A stretch of DNA of 64,000 nt from Diadema setosum (lineage: Eukaryota > Echinodermata > Echinoidea > Diadematoida > Diadematidae): positions 20,093,239 through 20,157,238 of the forward strand of contig CM067067.1 of NCBI GenBank assembly GCA_033980235.1. The letters run 5' to 3'. Shown in pieces: positions 23,383 through 36,011 of the stretch. Position 1 is the stretch's first letter. Each line of letters begins with the position of its first letter. The translations under genes and the position numbers were made by a program. The notes below the pieces were generated by a model that did not search any database, was not told the DNA's origin, and saw nothing but the letters and a program-made list of their open reading frames with translations.

Positions 23383-26300
23383 ATCTTTTACCTTGGCGTA
23401 GGTGACCACGGGGAGAGACTCCTGGATACCGGCCGTCATGGTAGTGATGGTGAGCACGGTGGTGATGCCGAGTGAGACGCGGGCCGGAGCCGCCTGGGCG
23501 TCGATGCAGAATGACAGCCAGGCCACGGTGACCAGCAGGATACTCGGGATGTAGACGGTGAGGAGAAAAGACTGCATCTGCCGCTGGAAGTGGAACTTCA
23601 CGACAGCCAGACTAAAGTTCCCTGCTTCAGGGGTCCCGGGATGAAGAAATGGCCCCGAAAAAGAGGAGTGAAGGGGTGTCACTATCATCTCCCCAAAACG
23701 TTTCTCCTTCCCTCCAAGTTCTTAATTCCCTTCCCAGATTTTTTTTTCTTCCCCTTCCATCTCATCCTGCAGTGTTAAACGTGTTTCCATGGACGGTATG
23801 CCCGGTCTAACTCTCTGTGATGAGCACTCACATTATATCCTTGTGACTTTGCGACAATTTAGGAAATTTTCTGACCTGCAATGACAGAGGGAGATCAGTG
23901 CAAGCATCTTGTCTGTTCATCTTCACGTGACATTGGATAGAAGCTCAGTCGTTAGAGTATCGGAAGATGTTGCCGCTTAAGGCACCGTATAAAATGGTCG
24001 TCTGTGGAGTGTGACCAACACCTATCGTCGAGGAAAGAATTAATACAATTCCAATACAATGGGGAATCATTCCATTTTGTTTTCTGAAGAAAATTATTGT
24101 GAGAATCGAACACAGAGCAAAGTGATGAGGAATTCCCCGAAAGTTAAGTTACAATCATTGACCAACATTATTCTACTCTGGGTATTACATTTCGAGTCGC
24201 TATTGTGATACTTTAAAGTGTGCTGGACTAATTTCGGCCAGTATGTTATCATTCTATCTCTTTCGCTTCAATATCATTGTGGGGGTAGATTCCCTTCTAG
24301 CCTATGACGTGCGTGTCGAATCGAAATATCGTTGCCAGGAGGGTGCCAAAATTCAGGAACAGCCGTGGTTTCCCCTTCCACTTTGAATAGCATTAAACAG
24401 AGCCACCAAATCGCGTATTGGCCCTTCCGTGCATCGCGAGGATCATACGGGATGACTAAATATAGCATTACACTTCGCTGTCTGCTCGTTAGCGTCATCT
24501 TTTTTCACATTCATGTCACGCACACGGCTTACTTTTAGCTGGAATGTTGTCATCAAGGTAATTGCTCGTGTCGACAGATGGGCATAGAATAGAGGAAGAG
24601 AGTCATTTGGGGCATTGTAACCATGGAAACACGTTTATCATCCTGAAATATCCGTGTTTATGTTGTTTGTTTGTTCAACTTTTGTTTTTGTTTTTTTTTC
24701 TAGTGTGCTGTCACACTGATTTGTGAGGGAAGGGATCAAGACAAGAGTGCAGAATGGGTACAGGGATAAAGGTTGGTTATTTTAATTTTCATCAACGCAA
24801 AAGGTTATGGGACCAAAGATGGCGGGATTATGCATGAAAGGAAGGATGTTTGTTATTAAAAAGATTTGACAGTCATTAGCTAACCGCAAAACATTTCAAA
24901 GGCCCAGAATACATTAATGGTTATCAAACAGTATTTATGCTCCAAGACCCGACGGTGCAACACCATTCACCTTACACGTCTATATAGTGCAAACTCAATA
25001 TCAAGTTGGTATATACAAGAGAAAGGTGAACTTTATTAGATCATCAACGTAACTAGCGAAAAAGCAACCACCGACCAAAGAAAACTACACGCAAACATGA
25101 TATTATACCATGTCAGTTCAACGTTTTTGCACCGATTGGAAAATCTAATCGTTAGAATAGCAAAAACAGCAAACAATAAATTATACATTTATAATATCCA
25201 GACATTAAAAAAATGTGGAGTGTTTTCAAATCCGGATGTAAGTACCGTGACAAATTAATGAATAAATCATCGATCACAGTCGATGATAAAGAATAAGAAC
25301 GCATGCACGTTTACCGTGGATGACATGCATTTGCGGTTGACCGGGAGCCAGTGATCGGGAAAGGAGGGTAAGAAAATATTGATTAGATGTGAAACAAGTC
25401 AGAATTAGATTGTGCGTGTGTTGTGTGTGTATGTGTGTGTTTATGTGTGCGCATGCGTGCGCGCGTGTATGTGTGGGTGAGAGTAGGTGTGAGCTTGTGT
25501 GTGAGTGTGTGTGTTTGTGTGTGTGTATGTGTGCGTGTGGGGGGGGGGCCCTCTGGTCATTTCTAGTCATGTGACACACAGACAAGGACAACGTACCCGT
25601 GGAGTATGGGACGGTGATGTTCTTCGTTTCGATTTTCGTCATCTTGAAGCTGGGAATGCTGAGGCCTGGCTCGACATCGACGTCGTCATCACCGATGTAA
25701 AGCTGTAGATGCGTGATCGGATAGCTGTCTGGAATTTGAAAATTTATTACATAACATGTTGGACCTATCTATCTTCCAGTAATTTGATTGATTTTGTACC
25801 TTGCAGAGATTATGCACAATACGTACATTATCACATACCAAAATAATGTCATAAAATTTGAATAGCTAGGTGAGAAGGCCAATGCAGCAATCACAAAATT
25901 TTATATGATTTAAAGGGGATGGCTAGTAACCGATCAGTGGGAATCAGTAGGAACGCTGGGGGATGATTGCTTCAATCCTTGTGGGATTCATTTAAGAGTA
26001 CATTATATATCTATTGTTGTGTGAAAATTATTTGCTTCAGAATGGTCTCATATTCAAGTAATGTGCATTTCAATGTTTCCAGGTTAGCATGCCTGTACAG
26101 TGTCGGGGCGATCGTTAACGGCCCGTTGAACTGCACATTACTTGAGTATGAAACCATTCTGAAGCAAATAATTTTCACACAACAATAGATATATAATGTA
26201 CTCTTAAATGAATCCCTCAATTATTGAAACAATCATCCCCCAGCATTCCCACTGATTCCCACTGGTCAGCTAGGCCCTACTAGCCACCCCCTTTAAGTCA

Positions 26301-29300
26301 ACAAAGGTATTTCATAATTAACGACGTATTTCGAATATCATTGCTCGTAATCATTGGAGTAAAGCCTAAAAACTCATGAAGTCAACATTATATGATGAGG
26401 TACAGTACAGGCAAATTGCATTGATTCAGGTCAACACGTACGTTTATCATTGAGATTATGGTGGTGAATGTGGTAATGAATGATTAGCACTTCTTTCCTC
26501 TCGAAAATGAAGATAAGGAAAAATATAAACATTCACAGATAACTAGATAGAAAAAAAAAAGAAGAATGAGAGGGAGTGAGAGGGGGGAAGGGAAGGGTTG
26601 AGTCTTCACCTGAGACTGAGCACTTCCATCATCTAAGATTGTTGATTAGATTACTATTGCTCATGTTTTTTATGATGCATTCAGGGCGAATGTGTAGCTT
26701 CTTGGTTCCCTCAATATGAATGCACGTAAATACATCGTCTTGCTTGCCACTTTAAGTTTAAGTGTTAGATGAGGCACTGGCATTGCTGTTTGAGGTCCCA
26801 CCACCTTGTTTCTTCATCATGCTTGGTCCTTATATACGCCCAACCCCCCTCTTCTCATTTAGTATACGACCACCCTTTGAGGACCGGAAAACAGCTCCCC
26901 AGTTTGGGGTTGGGAAGTCATTACTGAACGGCGAGACACAATAAAGCTTCATCAACGTCAATCCACCGGCAAATTGTTTGCCGTCATTCTAGGAGATATA
27001 ACTTTTTATGGCGACAGTCTATAAAACACCCATCTGCCCTGATGTTGTCTGAGGCCAGATAATCTCAGCCATTCTACTTTAAATATCTTTCCTTTCCTGA
27101 TATGCAGTCAAAGGAAGGTTCACTTTCATATTATTGCACCTGCTCTCTGCTGCTTTTTCTATCTCCCTTTCTTTGGGTTTCTATTCATATCTCTCAATCA
27201 ATCTATCTATCTATCTATCTATCTATTGTATTTTCATTTGTTATTCCTATAACGCTTATGTAATTTAGATTTGTCGGATATCGCTGGTTGCCATGGCAAC
27301 CATCAACTCACAATCACTTCAGTCGGATTGTGTGCTTTTCTGTTCCAATTTCAGTGAACAATACAACAGTGACTGAAATCTGCTGAAGGGCGAAAATATG
27401 AAGTAATTGCGGTTAATGGCCCTGAAGCGGTCTTGTATTATTCATTTCCTCTATTTTTCATGTCACAAAAAAGGCATTAAATTAAACAATAGATATAATA
27501 GAAATGACTAAAATCCCAGTATTTTCCACAGATTGCCCTTTTTGTAGAATTTAAAATCTTCCATGCAAGTTTTGCCTCTGGTGTCATTTACTCATCATTA
27601 TCATCAATGTGCAAATTCAAGATTTCAAATAATATGGAAATAAATGACATATTATGATATCAATCGTACATGTACCTATCCCAAACAATGCATAATAGGT
27701 CTTATAAATGTCTTTACATTATTACGAATAGCTCCCCCAAAGGTGGGGTCATGCAGAGTTGAGTTGCTATACACATGGGCCATATATCATGCCAGTCATA
27801 CATTAAATAATAATGGAATCATAAAGAAAAACATGAGTGTAGCATATTTTCTACGCATTGTTTTAGTATTGTGGTGAACAGCGTCTCCAATTGGTGACCT
27901 TGAGAAAGTTTAAAGGTGTTGCTCAATCTTCTACCCATGTGTCTATTATGAATTGGGGTAAGGGAGTGAGATATAATGTGGGGGGGGGGGGGATAAAGTT
28001 GTACTACTGCTGGTTAATCTTTCTTCTTGTATTTCATTTCTGTGTTGTTCATGTGTCACATTCAATAATACTGTGTATTGTTATTCATGTACTATGTCAT
28101 AATTGTATTTTACTTTGTATTTTATGTACCTACAGGGCCTGGTTGTAAAGCAATTTACTGAATGCACATACCCTGTCATTTTCTCTTTTTTAAACAAGAC
28201 ATGAATATATAAAATGAAATAAATGACACTGATACATCAAAATGATGAATTGATTATATTGCCCCCTACCCCGCCCTCCTTGGGCCTGGCAAGTGTCAGC
28301 TTGGGTTTTATGACTTACCTACTATCTTCGTTCATGTTTTACCAATTCAAAAACCTATATCTTCGTACTTGTTTTACCTATGCAAGTGTTTTCTTGAACG
28401 TTTCCTCCAGCTTCCACAAAGTCCCTTGTGTTTATATCACATCTCAATCCGTTTCTATCATCATTGATCATCTATCCTCACCTATCGTCCCTCCCTTCCC
28501 TCTAACGTTCAACATGTGTCTTTCTCTATTGTCGTCTGCGAGCCTTGACATTATTATCGTCTGTTATGATTATTTTCGTTCGGATACACTGACCGCGTGC
28601 GCTCCGCCATTGAGGCACAGTGATACCGATGAGGGATGATATACTAGTAGCCGATTTGGTCCGCCTTCTGAAACTCTCCGGGCGACTACATTATTTACAT
28701 TCTAGGACAAAAACGCCTGCTTTATATGACCCAACGAACTGATCTTAGGCTATTTCCGATTGTCAGGCTAATGTTTCCATGTATGTATTTGTACACGTAG
28801 GGCCCTACATTGTACAATGATATTGATATTTCTAGTACGTCTGCTTTATTGTAATTAACGGAGACTATCATTATGTGAGTATTGGCGGCTGATGATTGAT
28901 ATTCTGTGCGACAGGGCAGCACATTGGATCGAAATCAAATGATTTTGAGTCTGAAGATAAAGTGTCCTCTGTTAAATTGTTGTAGCCTCATCTATTGATT
29001 GTGTTTGGTGAGTTCTGGCGGATCAATGTTGATAGCAGAATTGAACTTACACAACCATGAATAGCAGAGCTTATTTCTATGTAGTGTTGCGTACAACTGT
29101 TAAGTTCCAATGTTTTAAAGGGTGTCCAGTTGGATGTTGAGTGAAACTATTTAAAAGGAGTAACAGAAACAAGTTACCAAATGCTCTTTCGGGAGCTTTA
29201 GGCCCTAATCCACGAATCAGAAAGGGATGCAATATCTTGTCTGTTCTTCTTTTTATTTTGGTATGTTAACCTTATTTCACAAAATCCAGCTAGGCCAACA

Positions 29301-31710
29301 ACGTGTCATGATTTCAAACAAGGAAGTTCAAGCTTACCATTTATAATACAGTCAGCTTGAGTAAAGGAGTGGTTGAATGCCTGCTTGTTGTGCAGTACAA
29401 CCCGTCACATTAAAGATGTCAGTTATTCTATATAATTCACAAGGCTATAGAAAGGGGAGTGAAAGTGTCTTTCTTTATGAGTCGCATTAATATTTCAAGA
29501 TGGAAAACAGACAGTCTGTACATATCTCACGACGCCCAAGTCCTATGTGGCTTCAGTCGACTTCCAATATCAATGTCATATGCTAGACCACCAAGAATTT
29601 ACTTGTCAGATTATGACATTGGCAAGGCCATACGGGCGATTTCTATTATTTCATTGGCACTCCTAATTGCCTAAAAGCATTAGGTTAAAAACTCCAAGGT
29701 TGTTGTTCTGCCCGGTCTGCAAACATTGTTGTTGTTTACCATGCTCGCACCTGTTTCCAACCCAAGCTGTAACAAAAGACGGTGACATCATCACTTCGTT
29801 ACTCTATTGATTAACAGATTAACGTCCATTGTGATATGTAGCAAATTAACTGCAGGTGGTGACATCAGAATCCAATCATTTTTCTGTTTGTTTGGAATGT
29901 TTAAGATGATTGTTGACGGACTTGATTTCGTGAAACATACACTGAGCACCTGTCACTGGAATGTGTCACGAGCTAAACTTTGTTTTCCTCTACCCGTGTC
30001 CGTGCGACTTCTCAATGGAGTACTGAGTACCAAAGTGATATTATGGTCATTTATCGCCATGGAAACTGGTTTCAAACAACTTCACCTGAAACGCAATATG
30101 AATACTGATGTTGCTAACCATGCTTGCACCTTGTTCCAACCCAAGCTTTAAAGAAAGACTGTGACACTTTTCCTTCGGCACTTTATCGATTGACAGTTTA
30201 ACGTCCATTGTTTGTAGCAAATTAATGGCAGGTGGCAACATCAGAATCTATCACTTTTCTGTTTGTTTGGAATGTTTAAGATGATTGTTGACGGATTTGA
30301 CTCATGAAACATACATTGAGCACCTGTCACTGCAATGTGTCACAAACTAAAGTTTGTTTTCCTCTACCACTAATGTCCATGCGTCATCTCAAGACTTGGT
30401 CTGGCAAAGCGGAGGTATTTTAGCTTGTTTTCCTTTGCAATCTATCTCGACAATGGAAGAAAAATCACTCACGTGATACTCGAAAAGCCTGTTAGCGAAT
30501 GTGCCTTTGATTTCTAAAATGAATTGTTTAAAATTGTACAGTTGATACTCTTGAGGCAGATTGATATTCAACGAGTGAGATTCTACTGACTGAAACTGTA
30601 ACACATATAACTATAAAAACAATAACAAGGTTTTGTTTTGTTTTTTTTTTTTTCCGGTGGTACGATGCAGTCAGCATCGGACATTTGAATTTGGTCGGAG
30701 GTTTCCTGACAATGTTAGGTTGTAAACCTGCATAATTTCCTGAAGCAGTGCAATACTATAACCGACGTTTTCATTATCACTTTGTGGATCAGAAGTAGGC
30801 AAATATTTAGTGCTGAAGATAGTACACGAACTGTACATCATTGACAAAGTTTTACAAGGCGTTATTGCAGTTACACTGTACTTTCTGTTGAACTACGTAT
30901 TGATACGATATCATCCGTGAAACTTCGATGTAGACGATTTCTTTTAAAACACACACAAAAACAAACGAACAAACGAACAAGCTTTGTATTCACTATAGAC
31001 TAAAATAGATGGAAAAGTTTGTCATATTTTGGTGTTGCTTTCCAAACGCTGCTCGTAAGATTTTAGACAAAAATGTCGCCATTGTTCAGACACACACACA
31101 ACTAAACACTTCTTCAAAGTAATGATCTTGTTTAGATGTGAAATAAGCGCCTGAATTGTGAAGACTACACTCTATTTTTTTCTCGTAATGACGGCTACCA
31201 TGCCTTTAAGGAAACTAACATCCCTTCTTCCCTAACATCGCCCCATCCATGGTCGGACCTCATGCTGAGGTACATCATGATGATGATGATGACATTAAAG
31301 AGGACTCCAATTACCAGCTATCACGTGACATGTCTTACGTCATAATGAACATTCTTTCTTTTGTACTCACAGCTCATGGCATTCAGCGTGCATATCTGGG
31401 CATCGAACGGGAAGCGGTGGAGATCCATGTAGCAAGCCGCAGTGATGCTTAACCTAGGAAGAACGAAGAGATAAGAGCAATATGAAAGACATCGTAAATA
31501 CAAAAAAAAAAAGAATATAGACACAAGGAAAAAGAGTAGGAGAAAGAAGAAACAGTGGTGGTAGTTTCAGTAGTAGATGTAATAGTAATAGCAGTAGTGG
31601 TAGTGGTAGTAGTAGTGGTAGTAGTAGTAGTAGTAGTAGTAGCAGCAGCAGTAGCAGTAGTAGTAGTAGTAGTAGTAGTAGTCATAGGATAGTAGTAGTA
31701 GTAATAGTAA

Positions 31711-31742
<32 letters not shown>

Positions 31743-32379
31743 AAAGTAGTAGTACAGCTGCAGTAGAAGTAGAAGTAGTAGTAGTAGTAGTAGTATAAGT
31801 AGTAGAGGTAGTGGTAGTAGTCGCAGTTATGGTTGTGAAAAAAAAAATGAAACCAAGATAAGGAAGAAGGTAACGAGGATGATTACACATGACGTTATAA
31901 ACAAAGGGAGATACTGATATTGAACCAATATTGAGGTTGCATGTTATTTCTAATGTTCCTTGTATAGATGTATCTCTTACAATCAACGTGCTTTTTGTAT
32001 GTGTTTGTATGTATGTGTGTGTGTGTCCTTACGTTTGTGTTTGTTTTTCAATACTAATGCTTTCGGCACAGAAAAAAGACATACTCATAAACGTACTGTG
32101 TAACCCAATTCTTGAAATCAAATATTGAACTTGCAGAATAAAAATAGCGATTTTTTTGAAGCGAATTAACTGCAGTGACGATCAGGGGGGGAAAAAAATT
32201 TTTTTCCCCCTTCCTTTTTACAAAACCGATAAAAATACGATAACATTAAAGAAAAAACTGCAAAATACAAAACTAATATTTCTATCTCTTCAGAGCATTA
32301 ATGTATAGTCCATGATGATAGAAACTTGTAACATTTTTTTTTTCGTAAGAAAGCGTGTCTATTATTACCATTATTATTA

Positions 32380-32413
<34 letters not shown>

Positions 32414-35400
32414 CATTATTATTATCATCATCATTATTGTTACTATTATTGTTATCATTATTATTATCATTACTATTATTATTACCAGTATTATTATTAT
32501 TACCCTGAGAACATTTTCTAATGCAATTTTATGCATTCTGTTGCAATCCTGCCATTATCTCTCGTTAAGTTTAATGTTACCTCCAGAGTAGTTATCATGT
32601 TAAACCAGCTGTTTGTGCCCTCAAATTCTGTCACTGTGTTTATGACCTATTGTATATTCTTCCTTCTTTAAGACAGTTGGGCGAGGTAACAGCTGGTATT
32701 TTAATTTTCTCTGCCCTGTAACTGGTTGTTGAATATTCCCTTTTTTTTTTGGGGGGGGGGGGGGAATTTGCAGGTGCATTAACCATAATGTTCCCTCCTT
32801 AATACACGCAATGTATAAATTTCTAATACTTTCTAAACCGTATCATTATATTGAGTCATATTGTTATTATTGCCAGAACGACAATGGTTCATCCGCCTAC
32901 AGCAAATGGCTTATCCGACCCCAAATCTGCATTAGAAGAATTTGCTATATAACTGTATAATTGTACTTTTTTTTTTCTCATTGTTGTACCCGTGCTCCCC
33001 ATCTTAATCTTTAACTCGTTTTAATTGGGACCTACGCTCATCAAGCTCGCTTTTAAGTAGGTTCCTTCATATTTCTTTAGCATTCTTTCACAGATTCCAA
33101 ACCTCATAGATCGACCACTATATGTTTTATATATTTGCAATATTTTATGTATGTCTCCAGCTTGATATCATGTACTTCATTTAATTTTGTTATATTTGAT
33201 GTATTTTTTCATCGAGAAATATGAAAATAAATTGAAATTGAAATTGAAATTGAAATTAATGTTTGAAATTATACTGATAAAAAAGTGGAAATATAATATA
33301 ACTGGATAAAGTGAGCAAATTCGTAGAATGGCCTTGCTGATGGCTATTTTCCTCCATTACACTACTGTGAATACAAATTAGTAACCAATATTGATTCATG
33401 ATGCGAGGTTCATTAAGAACACCTTGATATAAGAAACGCGGGGGGGGGGGTGGGGTGGGGAGTTATGGTGGGTGATCACCCAGACTCCAATACGAGGTCA
33501 CTGGCGCGCATCCCTGGACAAGACATTTAAGCCATTACGTCCCTTTTGACATTGTTTGACCCCATGTCAGGATGGCTGCGCGGGGTAGATAATTATTTCA
33601 GCAGCTTCAAATCAAAACGTCAAACTTAGAAACAAAGTCAAAGCTACACAAAACAAAACATAAATCAGCATAAAAAAACATCCTTTTGTAATTATGCAAA
33701 TATAATGATAGTATGTCACAACCATTCTATACCTTTACTCGACTTTTTTTTTTACCTTTTACTTTTCATTACCTGGTACTGCGGAAGACCCGACCGTCAG
33801 GAAAGACTTTTATGACGATATTTGGGAGGGTGACGTCATGTTCTCTTCCGTTCTTCTCATACAGGAAAAAAAGGTCGGGGGACCAGAGGATGTCCCCCGC
33901 GCTAGCCACGTAGAATACAGGCTCGGTCTTGTTGTGGGCCAGGCGCGGGTCTACCCATTCCTCGCGGAAGTACATCGTTAGGGAAAACTCCTGTCGCAAA
34001 AAGATCAAATGCACTCAACATAATTGAGTACCATAGTGATATAATAATCTCAGAGTCTTTTGTTATAGAATAGGAGAGTTTGAACATGATGCGCGCGGGC
34101 CAAGTTGTTTTGAACCAGTTTCCATGTCGATGAATGACTATGACACCACACTTTGGTATACTCTATACAGGTATCCTTTAAATGAGACATATCCTAACTT
34201 TCGTGGATCGGTAAGAACCGGATGCACAAAGTAAGTAGGCTCCACTTCCTCGATTTCAGGCCATTTACAGAATTTTTTAGTTCGTCCAAATCCACCGATT
34301 TACAAAATACGCCGGGGCATTTATGAATTAGTGGCATAAAGGTAATAGAATTGAGACACTACTTCATGTATCTAGCAAAATTGCTTGCAGAAACTTTCTG
34401 ACGCAGGACCATGCACGAACTTACTAAAACGAATTTTATCTGAAGATTTTCCTTTACCGACGCATGTCTCAATTATACCAGACACATAGATGTAAAATTA
34501 TGAATGTGGACAACTAGAATCGAAAATGCTTACGTGACAACTAGCAAATCAGATCTCCGAGCTCTTGCAATGTCTTTGGCCTCATCTTATCATATGAGAT
34601 CTGAGGTCTTCATGAACAAATCATGCTCGTAAATTATCATAAATCGCCGGAAGGAAAGTTGCGTTCAATCGAGACGTTATTGCTTTTAATTTGTTTTTAA
34701 ACCCTGTCTCCAAAATCACCCCTATTCAAAATTAAGTTGTATTTTTGTCGTCAAGCAATTCAAAAGTTCGCGCTCGTGCTCTAACGCAAATAAAAAAAAA
34801 GGTCGTTAATAAAGCTGCAATCTAAAATAAATTTAAAGATTCAGGAACAAAGTCATTCCCGTTGAAATTGATAACATATTTCGCTCAATTACCGTTGCAA
34901 ATAAAAATCCCTCTCAACTACTCTGCAAAATTCTAATTAAAAAAAGAAAATAAACAGCTTTGTTGATGAAATCCCTGTCTTTCTCTTCAGGATTATCATA
35001 GTGCAAAATTCTTATTCCAATAATCATTACTCTTCATAAATCTAAAACCGTTATATCGTGAAAGGGACAGTTACCACTAGCCTCAGGATAGTATTCATCG
35101 CAATACATGATATAGCTTTAGAAAGACTCATATTCACCCTTTTGCTTTTATAAGTCAAACATTATACAATAATCAGCCCTGTGTAAAGCGGCCATCAAAT
35201 GGAGACGAAAAGAGTGGCCGTTACAGACATTGGCCGCTATAAACAGGTTTTGTCACAGTTCGTGCTTATCGCATAATGTTATACATGCATTGTCTTTGAA
35301 TATGTACATGTAGGTACATTTTACATGTAACGTATATGTGTATCTGTGTTTTGTGCATTGAACAATGCCGTTGTCAATGGAGATACATGTATATAATATA

Positions 35401-35959
35401 CTGCACAGGAGCGTGCATACAGCAAGCATGTTTTTCACGAGTTCATTGTTGCGCCTGAATGGTTGATGAATGCAGTGGTAATCACTAAAATGTTAATCAT
35501 GAATGGCGACAGACTGCGATGCAGGAAAAAACAACAACACACATTTGGGTCTGTGGCCGCCATATGCAGGTTAAAGTTAAAATCTACCACGGGAAACAAA
35601 ATCGGTGGCCGCTACACACAGGGCCTATTAACATGGCTTTTCTGTCGGGAAATTTTTCAGTGGCCGCTATAAAGGCAGATCTGACAGTATATTGCTCATA
35701 GAAACGCCAAATTATTCATAATTTTATGATGCTTTAAACGAGAGTGAGAATTTCTACAGTAACGGTCATCTTTCGAATACACGCTTTCAAGTCTGTTTTA
35801 CCATCGTGGCCTCCCTGATGGCGCCCAGGCTCTCGATGTACACGCCAAGTTTGATGTCCACGGGTGGCCCTGGAATAATTTTGGAAAACAAAAATAATAC
35901 ATCAAAGGAATCCATCTCAAAATGATCAACATGGCTTATACATAAAAGATAATTTTGTA

Positions 35960-36011
<52 letters not shown>

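Noticed and set aside
27203..27226. CRISPR-like regular repeats among the short tandem arrays
   Set aside because: All regular repeats here are microsatellites without unique spacers, and the window is clearly eukaryotic.
28223..28639. 138-codon hydrophobic open frame
   Set aside because: Produced by T/C-rich sequence; hydrophobic stretches reflect base composition and no family was recognised.
31449..31986. Long Thr-, Leu- and Tyr-rich frames
   Set aside because: Translations of the AGT trinucleotide array, not proteins.
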